NCBI RefSeq assembly: GCF_030867095.1
Contig: NC_081835.1
Coordinates: 41,337,892 to 41,401,891, forward strand
Length of the DNA stretch: 64,000 nucleotides
Origin: Alligator mississippiensis
Taxonomy: Eukaryota > Chordata > Crocodylia > Alligatoridae
Reading direction: 5' to 3'
The position numbers were made by a program, and so were the translations under genes. The notes beneath the pieces are model-generated. The model searched no databases and had not been told where the DNA came from. It worked only from the letters and a program-made list of their open reading frames with translations. The number at the start of each line of letters is the position of its first letter. Within the stretch, counting starts at the first letter, position 1. Positions 20,871 to 30,304 of this stretch are shown one piece after another.

Positions 20871-23800
20871 AAGAATTTGACCTGGTTGGGCTAACAGAAA
20901 CCTGGTGGGACCCTACCCACAACTGGACAGTGGGCATTGAGGGATACAGGCTGTACAGACAGGATAGGATAGAGTGGGGGGAGAAAGTGTGTGGCGGGGG
21001 TTGTTGCTCTCTATGCTAAGGAGCAATATATTTCTTCTGTATTTAAGAAGGGCCTAGGACAAGGGCAAATTGAGGTACTATGGGTCAGATTACAGGGGAA
21101 TTGGGGAGAAAGGGACTTGGTAGTGGGGGCCTATTACAGACCCACACCAGGGGGATGAGTTAGACCTAGAATTCTCAAGACAGCTCTCAGAGGCAGCGCG
21201 CTCAAAGCATCTGGTTGTCCTGGGTGGCCTAAATTTCCCAGACATCTGGGAGGAACAGGCAGCCAGGTCTGCCCGTTCACCTAAGTTTTTAACTTGCTTA
21301 TGGGACCTTCACCTAACACAGGAGGTAAATGTTCCCACAAGGGGAAATGTCTTACTAGACTTGGTGATGGCCACAGGGGATGACTTGGTGGGGGATCTGC
21401 AGGTACAAGGTAACCTAGGGAATAGTGACCACCTATTGATAGATTTCATTATCCGGCGAAAGGTGGGGAAGATAACTAGTAGGGCTGAAGTGCTAGACTT
21501 CAGGAAGGCCAACTTCAACAAGCACAGCAGATTAGTGAGGGAGGGACTGACGGGCAAAAGCATCAGAGAGATGGGAGTCCAGGAAGGGTGGGCATTTCTC
21601 AAGGGACTGATCCTGCTGGCACAGAAAGGGACCATCCTAGTACACATAAAAGGGGGCAAAAGAGCAAAGAAACCCTCTTGGTTGAGCAGGGAAATCCAGG
21701 AGAGCCTGGAGGGGAAAAGAGGGGCCTACATGCTGTGGAAGCAGGGGGCAGCCACCAAGGAGGAGTATATCTGCTTGGCTTGAGCTTGCAGGGAAGCAGT
21801 GAGGAGGGCCAAAGCAGAAATGGAGCTTAGGCTGGCAGTAAAAGTTAAAGATAACAAAGTAATTCTTTAAATACATAGGAAGCAAAAAGAAAGCACAAGA
21901 TAACATAGAGCCCCTTCAAGATGGATTAGAGCAACTGGTAACAGATAGGATGGCTAAAGTGGAGCTCCTAAATGATTTCTTTGCATCTGTGTTCCTGGAC
22001 GTGGATACAAGCATGCATTTCAGTGGGACTTCAGGTAAGCACAAGATAGATACCAACCCACCAACTGTTAGCGCTGACCTAGTAAAAGGGCACTTGGAGG
22101 GGTTGGATGTACCTAAGTCAACAGGCCCTGATGATCCTTCTAGGGTACTTAGGGAATTAGCTGGAGTCATAGCGGAACCACTGGTGTGACAGCACTCGTG
22201 GAGCTCAGGACAGGTCCCGGAGGACTGGAAAAGGACCAGTGTGGTCCCTATTTTCAAGAAGGGGAGGAAGGAGGAACCAGGTAACTATTAGGGCTGTGCG
22301 CAACAGCATCATTTTGCTTCAAGTTCCATTTTGACAGAACAGTGTTTCGTTTCGAGTTTTGTTTCCTTTCAAAAGTACTGTTTCGTTTTGTTTCATCAAA
22401 ACTGTTTTGCTGCTTCAATGCTGTTTCAATATTTCGCCCACCCAGTGCCCGGAAGATTGGTGCTGCTGCTGGCCCCAGCACCAGCCTCCTCTCATCTGGG
22501 AGGCAGATCAGGGACCCACACCCCCAGAAGCAGTCTGGCACAGCCCCCACAGTCCTCCCAAGGGTGTGGGCAGCCCTGATACACCCGCCAGATGACAGGA
22601 GGCTGCCAGATGACAAGAGGCAGCACAGATCTTCATGGCACAGGCTGCGCCCAGCCAGCAACACCAGCCTTCTGTCATCCGGCAGGCAGATTGGGGCCAC
22701 CCACACCCCTGAGAGGGCTGTGGGGGCTGTGCCGGACTGCTCCTGGGGGTGCAGGCCCCCTATCTGCCTCCCGGATCACAGGAGGCTGGTGGTACTGACG
22801 GGACAGCAGAGGATGGGTCCAGGGCAAACCAGCTCGTGCGGGGACCTGCCCCTACCTGGGATCGGGGCAGGGGTGGGTCCCTGCACGAGCTGATTTGCCC
22901 GGGGCCCCCACACCCTCCTTGGGCCAGCTCTGGTACTGGGCCTGGGGCATATCAACTCATGCGGAGACCTGCCACCCCACTTCTGGGGTAGGGGACGGTC
23001 CCCAGACGAGCTGATTTGCCCCAGGCTCCACACCCTCCTCGAGCCGGCTCTGGTACAGGGCCTAGGGTACATCAGCTTGTGCGGGGCCCTCCCACACCCC
23101 AGGATCCGGGCAGCATGTTCTTGCATGAACTGATATGCCCCAGGCCCTGTACCGGAGCCAGCCTGAGAAGGGTGTGGGGCCCGGGGCAAATCAGCTCATG
23201 TGGGGACCCTCCCCTGCCCAAGCTGATATGCCACAGGCCCCATACCAGAGCCGGACCCAAATGAACTTGAGTCGCCAATGTGATGAAGTAATAAGTAAAG
23301 CTAACCGCACGCTTTCTTGCATAAGTAGGTGCATCACAAACAGGTCTAGGAAGATGATACTTCCCCTCTATGCAGCATTGGTCAGGCCGCAGCTGAAGTA
23401 CTGCATCCAGTTTTGGGTGCCACACTTCAAGAGGGATGTAGATAACCTGAAAAGGGTTCAGAAGAGGGCCACCTGTCTGGTTAAAGGCCTACAGGAAAAA
23501 CCCTATGAGGACTGATTGAAGGACCTGAATTTCTTCAGCCTCCGCGAGAGAAGGCTGAGAGATGATCTTGTGGCCATCTACAAACTCATTGGGGGGGACA
23601 GCAGGGAATAAGGGATACAATGTTTACCAGGGTGCCCATTGGGGTAACTAGAAATAATGGCCACAAACTGAAGGAGAGCAAATTTAGACTGGACATCAGG
23701 AAAAAATTATTTCCAGTGAGGGTTACCAAAATATGGAATACGCTTCCAAGGGAGGTGGTGCTGTCCCCTTCCTTGGAGGTATTTAAGAGGAGATTGGACA

Positions 23801-23912
23801 AACACCTGGCTGGGGTCATCTGACCCCAGCACTCTTTCCTGCCCAGGGCAGGGGGTTGGACTCAATGATCTAATAGGTCCCTTCCAACCCTAAAATCTAT
23901 TAAATCTATGTT
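20871..23912 (+). mobile_element. CR1 LINE, 5'-truncated and interrupted
   Basis: The left part (20871-22286) encodes fragments of the apurinic endonuclease domain (DLVGLTETWWD-like) and the start of the reverse-transcriptase region (up to GRKEEPGNY). The right part (23258-23912) encodes the C-terminal region (QLKYCIQFWVPHFKRD, REVVLSPSLEVFKRRLDKHL) and the 3' tail. Between them the RT core is missing and a GC-rich hairpin block sits in its place. Several frame breaks and stops are present. Plus strand. Confidence 0.85.
22287..23257. mobile_element. GC-rich hairpin block inserted in CR1
   Basis: It starts TAGGGCTGTGCGCAACAGC, an end seen in hAT-like elements of archosaurs, followed by TTTCGTTT-rich sequence. 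It then turns into GC-rich sequence with large foldbacks. The arm 22479-22552 (74 nt) recurs inverted at 22718-22791 with few differences, and a shorter pair nests inside. From about 22800 to 23255 a unit of about 120 bp (containing AGCTGATTTGCCC and its reverse complement) repeats, each unit being itself imperfectly palindromic. The right terminus was not found. Confidence 0.6.
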
Positions 23913-24099
23913 ATTGCTATAGGATAATGCTTTAGCCTCATGTATTTCTGATCTTATACCTCGTGGTTGCCTAACCTGTGTTGTCAGTGGTTCAAGGGCT
24001 TTATTAAAGAGCAAGAGTGAGCGGAGATCCAGCTGAGGCAGATCTAGTCCCAGGCTCCAGCTGAGTGTAAATGGGGAATTGGGCTGAGTCATTGCTCAG

Positions 24100-24336
24100 G
24101 AAGAGGGCCCTGCCCACACTGGCTATATAAGCTCAGACTGGACAGCAGTGAGCTGTCTGGGCAGTACACCGTTTTGCTCTGTCTCTGGCTACTTGGAACT
24201 CTTAAACCAGATTCCGTGCTCTGAATCTCTGGCGTGGACACTCTTGCTTGCTCTTGGTTGCTCTTGTTCATGATTGTTCCTGACCGGGATCAACTGTTTG
24301 CTTTGACTATGGCCTTGTCTTGACCTTCAGCTTGTT
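24100..24336 (+). other. possible LTR-like relic with TATA motif
   Basis: GGCTATATAAGCTCAGACTGG, followed by a CTCTGG/CTTGCTCTTGG-rich stretch, has the feel of a long terminal repeat promoter region, continuing beyond the adjacent CR1 at about 25471. No paired ends, primer site or coding part was seen. If it is an LTR it is an old solo fragment. Confidence 0.2.
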
Positions 24337-25470
24337 TCATAGTTTTATAGTTATAGGGTCAGAAGGGACCTGAGCAGATCATCAAGTCCGACCCCCTGCC
24401 ATGGCAGGAAAGAGTACTGGGGTCAAACAATCCCAGCAAAGTGTTCGTCTAACCTCCTCTTAAAGACCCCCAGGGTAGGAGCCAGCACCACTTCTCTTGG
24501 AAGATGGTTCCAGGTCCTAGCCGCCCTGACAGTGAAGTAGCGCCTCCTGATGTCTAGCCTGAATCTACCCTCTTCCAGCTTGTGGCCATTATTTCTTGTC
24601 ATTCCTGGTAGCGCTTGGGGGAACAGGGACTCCCTCAATGCCTGCTGGTTCCCTCTGACTAGTTTGTAAACAGCCACTAGCTCCCCCCTCAGCCTTCTCT
24701 TGTGAAGGCTGAACAGGTTCATGTCCCTTAGCCTCTTCTCGTAGGGCCTGCCCTGCTGCCCCCTGATCATGCAGGTGGCCCTCCTCTGGACCCTCTCCAT
24801 GTTGTCCACTTCCCTCCTGAAGTGTGGCGCCCAGAACTGGACGCAGTACTCCAACTGCAGCCTGACCAGTGTCACATAGAGCGGGAGGATCACCTCCTTG
24901 GACCTGCTTGGGATGCATCTGTGGATGCATGACAAGGTGTGGTTGGCCTTCCTGACCGCATCCCCACACTGTCGGCCCATGTTCATTTTGGCATCAATAA
25001 TGACTCCAAGATCCTTTTCTGCTTCTGCACTGACGAGAAGGGAGTTCCCCAGCCTGTAGGTATGCTGCTGGTTCTTCCTCCCCAGGTGCAGTACCTGGCA
25101 CTTGTCAGTGCTGAAACCCATCCTGTTCTCATCCACCCACCCCTGTAACCTGTCCAGGTCCAATTGCAGCCTATTCCTCTCTTCTAGTGTGCCCAAATCC
25201 CCCCACATCTTAGTGTCGTCAGCGAATTTGAACAGAGTGCTTTTTACCCCCTCATCCAAGTCACTTATAAAGATGTTGAACAGTGTGGGTCTGAGGACCG
25301 AGCCCCGGGGGATCCCACTGCCCACATCCCTCCAGGTCGAAAATGACCCATCCACCACCACTCTCTGGGTGCAGCCCTCCAGCCAGTTAGCGACCCATTT
25401 GACTGTGTGGGTGTCGACACCACACTCCCATAGTTTTTTTAATCAGAATGGGGTGGGAAACAGTGTCTCC
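24337..25470 (-). mobile_element. CR1 LINE, 5'-truncated
   Basis: On the minus strand a 312-codon open frame (25361-24423) covers the C-terminal half of the CR1 reverse transcriptase. It includes the catalytic FADDTK motif, LGVIIDAKMNM, LEYCVQFWAPHF and the final PREVVLAPTLGVFKRRLD. The reading starts within the [11 protein letters not shown] region, so the element is 5'-truncated, as is usual for target-primed insertion. Its 3' tail points left, at 24337. The long intact frame suggests a fairly young copy. Confidence 0.9.
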
Positions 25471-26280
25471 TGGGCTAGGACTGATATCTGGCTTGACTTT
25501 GCCTTCCACTCTGGTAACCCCCTGACCCATCCTAATTCCCTTGGACTGACCCCCTACCTTTATAAAGGGTGACACATGATGTCCCGTATTCTTCCATTCT
25601 AAAGCCTGAAAGATTGAGAAGTAAGTCCATTTATAAGTACATGACAGGTAATCACTGTAAAGCAACAAATCTAACAAAGAGCTCCTCAAAGCTATATTTT
25701 CATAAAAAACCAAGCAGGCCCTGCCCTCCAAAGCTGTCAGATGCTTCTGCATGCACAGATTATTTATTTGCATGGTGATGAAAAGCTGTTCATTACTGAA
25801 GGAATCTTGTATCTTCCTAACTTTTCTGAAGAAATCCCACATGCTTAGTGACTGATGTTAGCTATTATTTTGTTTAATCTAGAGCCCACATCTTTGACAA
25901 AGATGTATATCAGCATTCATCAGGAATGTTGATCTGGAATTGCTACAGAATTGTTAATCTTTCAGTGATTTGATCATGAGGGATAGGAGTGTCTCTCTCC
26001 TCAATTAACATACATGCAGTTGTGTATACTGCCAGGAGTTAAGGGCCAACATTTCCTGAAAACGATCAAACTCTGGTTTTGGAGTGTGCTGTGGGTGGTC
26101 AGAATATACTTGGTGTGGCTAGGACAAGTACTTAGGGAGCTTAGGTGTCATAATGCCTAAAAATTAGGTACTTGACTTAATGACAGCAAGTCAAAGAAAC
26201 AACTATTGGGGAGATTTAGGTGCTTCCAGAGAGCAATTCAGAGGCCTCATGTGAGGGAGCACTGAGCAGGAATAGATTAG
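25471..26280. other. intergenic, nothing recognised
   Basis: AT-richer DNA with no domain-bearing frame and no clear repeat ends. It separates a CR1 from a TIR element. Confidence 0.4.
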
Positions 26281-27329
26281 TGGGTGCATCTACATGAGTT
26301 GCTTTACTGTGCATTAATCTAATATGCAGTAAAGTATAACCATCTACATATGTGCAGCAATTACTGCACAGTAGATTAGTCTAATGTGCCATTTTCTAGT
26401 ACTAGATATTGGTGGATTAAACTAATGTGCCAAAGTGCACATGTGGATGCTGACCAGGAGCAAATTGCTTCCAGTCAGCCTAGGCAGCAGGGGGGCCACA
26501 GTGGGTGGGGAGAGCTGTCCCAGCTTGGTGGGACGCTGCCTGTTAGCCACCTGGAAGATCAGGAACTGGACGATGATACCTGTATTGATGAAGTGCAGCG
26601 GCCAGTTCAGCCCTATACTCCATCCCCATTGCCTTGGGGCCAAGGAACACATCTCATCTTTTGGCCTCTTATCATGGGCAGCTGATAAGTCAGGCTCATT
26701 ATGCCTGGATAGAGGCCAGGTCTCATGTCCAGGACTTCCCCTTCCGCAACTAAGCTGGCACCCTGTGCTGCATAGTCCACAAGTCAGGGGCTGTGTAAAG
26801 CAAGGACTGATGCCATACTGCAGGTGACAGACTGAGACCAGGCAGAGAGAGCTGTCCCAGCTGCTGGGCAGCTGCCTCCCAGCCGTGTGGCGATCAGGAC
26901 AGTTCTCCCTGCCCCACGGGGATCTGGACAGGTCTCAATCTGTGCAGAGTTGTCAGGCAGCTGCCTGCAGAGCTGGGACAGCTCCCCCTACCCCCCAGGG
27001 CTCTGGACTGGCCCTGATCTCCCCATGGCTAGCAATGGCAGGGAACTGCCCACCGAGCTGGATCAGCACCCCCCACCATGCGCAGATTGGGGCTGCCTGC
27101 AGAGCAGGGACAGCTAGGAGCTGGTACCAAGGGGAGTCTGGAGCTCCCCCTGGCTGCTGCAGCAGGGCAGAGCGGGGCAGGAGCAGCCCTGAACTAGGCT
27201 ACTCCCATGGGGTGCTCTTTGTTCCCAACGCAGGCGCACATGTAGATTTGTACCCAGGTGTGCTTTAATGAGCCTTAATTTTATGTGGAGAAAATTCAGG
27301 CGCATTAATTGCATGTGTAGGTGCACCCA
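26281..27329. mobile_element. 1-kb TIR DNA transposon, non-autonomous
   Basis: The left end TGGGTGCATCTACATG pairs with the right end, which on the minus strand reads TGGGTGCACCTACACATG. Near the left end are TACTGTGCATTA/TACTGCACAGTA palindromic motifs. The GC-rich middle has no transposase-like frame. It carries a segment (26562-26839) whose second copy lies at 30305-33808. The ends match the MITE group described for the rest of the window. Confidence 0.65.
26562..26839 (+). repeat. interspersed segment X, copy A
   Basis: A segment of about 280 bp, running from GGAACTGGACGATGATACC to GACAGACTGAGACC. It is closely repeated at 30305-30371 plus 33577-33808, where a CR1 splits it. It contains CCATTGCCTTGGGGCCAAGG and TTATCATGGGCAGCTGATAAG and encodes nothing recognisable. 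Here it is uninterrupted, which shows the empty target site. Confidence 0.8.
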
Positions 27330-27407
27330 GTGTTTCTGAATTGCCCTTTCCCAGAGCCAAGGCACTTGGGATCCTGATGCTAAAGTTGACTTCTGAAGGT
27401 TGGTGCT

Positions 27408-27505
27408 TACTTGTGGTAGCCTAGTGATTAGAGCAGTTACCAGGAAGTAGGAGACCTGGAAGAGTTGAAATCCACATCTCCCATATCCTAGAAGAGTGCC
27501 CTAAC
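27408..27505. repeat. small palindromic interspersed repeat
   Basis: The left half (GCCTAGTGATTAGAGCAG..GGAGACCTGG) is mirrored by the right half, which reads GGTTAGGGCACTCTTC..GGGAGATG on the minus strand. The motifs resemble tRNA-like box sequences. Similar copies occur near 29255, 61975 and 62195. It is probably a short MITE, not a tRNA gene. Confidence 0.4.
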
Positions 27506-27510
27506 CTATT

Positions 27511-28276
27511 CTTAAAAAGATCTTCCCAGAGCCACCCATCCTAGCCTTCAGACAAGCACGAAACCTCGCCAACCTCATCACCAGAAGCAAACTTCCTCAA
27601 GCCCAGAACACACCAAAAGGATCCAGACCGTGCCAGGACAAGAAATGCAAAACCTGCCAACACATCTCCACCACCTCCACAACAGAGCCATCAGCATCCC
27701 AGGATCTTACAGCTGCACCTCCAGGAATGTAGTATACCTCATCCAATGCACCAAATGCCCTGAGGGAAGATATGTAGGAGAGACCAGACAACAACTGCGC
27801 ACCAGAATGAACGCACACCGGAAATCCATCAAAGACAGAAACACTCAATTACCAGTGGGGGCACATTTCTCACAGGAGGGCCACTCTCTCTCCAATATCT
27901 CAGTCCTGATCCTCAAGGGAAACTTGCACAACACTTCCCAGAGATGAGCCTATGAGCTCCATTTCGTCAACCTGCTGGATACTAGAGATCAGGGACTAAA
28001 CATAGACATTGGATTTTTGATACGTTACAATCTGCCTGGCAACCGACTCCCCAGCCCAGCCCAGCCCCTGGCTTCTTTACTTTTCATTCTGTCCAGGAAG
28101 AGCACACACCGACTGCTGCAGCCTCCTTAGCCTGACGAAGGGTTTTTGAACCCGAAAGCTTGCTTAATAACTATTCTCCAACCATTTGGGTTGGTCTAAT
28201 AAAATATATCAAATTCACCCAAGGAACCTTGTCTGCCTATATCCTTAGGCCAACACGGCTACAACCTAAACCCCTG
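27511..28276 (+). mobile_element. Penelope-like retroelement, 3' end with GIY-YIG domain
   Basis: The frame at 27630-27947 encodes VVYLIQCTKC, RYVGETRQQLRTRMNAHRKSI and a following PVGAHFSQEGHS. This is the pattern of the GIY-YIG endonuclease found at the C-terminus of Penelope-like elements of the Neptune type. Upstream, in another frame, is FRQARNLANLI..CQDKKCKTCQHI, the Cys-rich linker known between reverse transcriptase and endonuclease. The tail holds GAACCCGAAAGCTTGC and ends near GGCCAACACGGCTACAACC. The reverse-transcriptase part is absent, so it is a 5'-truncated relic and not expected to be active. Confidence 0.8.
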
Positions 28277-28749
28277 CTAACCTAACTCTATAGCTCTTGT
28301 GCATGGACTGAAGGTGGTCAGATCTCTGGGGCAGGGATGCCTGTCCAGCCTCGGCCCAGCAAGATCCCAATCCCTCACAGTAAGCAGCTGTGATAAACAC
28401 CATTAGGCTGTGGCAGTATTACACTGGATAATGCTGATTTTCCAAACTACTTTGAAAGCCAAGCATACAGGCTGGTTACCTTTACATTTCCAAGGCTGGG
28501 GTAATCTGGAAGAGGTATTCCTAAAATACAGCCCAGACAGTGCTTGGGTGTGAGGAAGCCTCTGACATCTAGTGTGAGGGCACTAAGCTGAGAGGAAGGA
28601 GTTCTGTTCTTGTTTCCAGGACTGCTTGTATTTTTTAGCCAATTACTTTTTAATGTAAAATGCAAAGTGAAGTACATAAGTGGTCTTGAGAGCAAATACT
28701 AGAATGAGATGGCTATAGGGGAGGCCATAGCCATTAGCCACCCTTTTCT

Positions 28750-29465
28750 TTTGGTAATTAGGGCAGTCACCCAAGCTGTGGGAGCCATGGGTTCAAATCC
28801 CTCACTTGCCTGGCAGGATTTGAATCCACAGCATCTAACCACCAAGCGCTGGGGTGTTCAGAAATGGTTCATCCATCCTGTTTTGTAGAATCATTTAAAT
28901 ATTCATTGAGCCAAGAGACTAGAAGGACATGAGACACTGCAGGTGTGTCTACACTACTTCCCTCGTGCTCCCAGTGGTGCCACTCTTCAGTGTGCTCTGC
29001 CCACCCTTTTCCACTATCTGTGCACCAAACCTGGAAGTGACGTGGTGAAGCCATTCCTGGGTTGCTCCCACACTGTCACGTGTGGGCTTTCTGCCTTTCC
29101 CATTCAGTGGAGCAATGGAAGCAGGGTGCCCTTAGGGTGTCTTGATAGTCTCATTTTCAGGATTAGTGTGTATGGAGGGTGGGGGGCAAGGGCGCACTTC
29201 AGAGTGTCCTAAATGGCACTGGGGAATCAGCACAGACATGCTCTGACTCTAGAGTCTAGTCAACAGGGCAGTCACCCAGGGCTCTATTCCCAGCTGCTAT
29301 ATCTGTGATATGTAAAGTGGCACAGTGTCAGCAGGAGGGAGTGAAAGAGTCCTCACCATCTCAATGGGAGATACAAGTTCAAATTCCTTCAGGCAGTGAA
29401 GGGATTTTTACCTGTACCTCTGACATCCAAGGCAGTACTCTAACTACTGGGTGATTGTAGGTCTT
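28750..29465. repeat. two tRNA-like palindromic repeat fragments
   Basis: At about 28750-28860 a GGTTCAAATCCCT box-B-like motif is mirrored by GGATTTGAATCC. At about 29255-29465, CAGGGCAGTCACCCAGG is mirrored by GGCAGTACTCTAACTACTGGGTG. Both have inverted halves, so they look like decayed MITE or SINE relics. No tRNA cloverleaf is formed. Between and beyond them, to 29870, no gene was seen. Confidence 0.35.
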
Positions 29466-29870
29466 CCTCCAGCTGTGCTTTGTGGTGGTTAGACATGCTA
29501 AATGGCTTAGGATATGAGGGTAGTACCTATTTGTGTATCCCAGTGTTTACATGTGAGCTGGATGCTGAGTAGTCCAGTACTGCCAGGTTTCTACTAGTTC
29601 TGTAGATGTTCAACAGTGAAAGCATGGGCACCAGGGGAGCTTATAAACTTGCAGGGTTAGGTGGGCCTTGTGTGAATGTTAGTAGTGCCTAACATTGAAC
29701 TGAAATGCCCCTGGAGGCATTCAGATGCTTAATGGTCCCTTTGGAATCTAGCTCCAAATGCCTCATTTATATAAGTTCCTTCTTATAAAGCTTGTGAGTG
29801 CAGATGAGCGGCAGGAACCACCTGATCCAGGGCTCCCTCTGCTGTGATCAGGGTCCTGGCTGGGGCTGTA

Positions 29871-30260
29871 CAGTAGGGGTACTTATCCCCCATCCCATGG
29901 GCCAGATCCAGCCCACAGACCCATGTCATTTGGCCTGTGGGGCTGATAATTTAGTGGCAAGGGAGCAGTGTGGCAGCATTAATTCTTGCTCCCCAGCTGC
30001 CAAGTTTCTGGACCCATGGGAACAACTATAGGCCATATAATGTGACCCTGCACACCAGATCACACCACTGGATGGCCAGATCCAGGAGTGTGGGGCTGGG
30101 CCAGTACATGACCAGATCTGGGCACTTGGTGTCAGGCTCACATGCTGCATTGCACCCATGGACCAACACCAAGCCCCAACCCTGTTCAGGATCTGGGCTG
30201 TGTACTGATTCTGCACCACTCATTCAGCTCACCGGGACAGAAGATTGGGTGCCACTTCTG
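29871..30260 (-). mobile_element. hAT-like MITE, relative of 703-1026
   Basis: The left end CAGTAGGGGTACTTATC and the right end (minus strand: CAGAAGTGGCACCCAATCTTC) correspond to the right and left ends of the MITE at 703-1026, so this copy lies in the opposite orientation. The interior shares GGCCAGATCC/GGCCTGTGGGGC motifs. No clean target duplication was made out. Confidence 0.5.
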
Positions 30261-30304
30261 TACAGCAAAGCAATATGGCCTCGAACCCTACAATATGGAG
30301 GCTT

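Noticed and set aside
24121-24140. TATATAA motif in a possible LTR
   Set aside because: Listed only with low confidence. Without paired ends or any internal region, a retroviral origin cannot be supported from this window.
28790-28840. tRNA-like box-B motif GGTTCAAATCC
   Set aside because: No acceptor stem or anticodon arm can be drawn. The motif is mirrored by its inverse, so it is a palindromic repeat.
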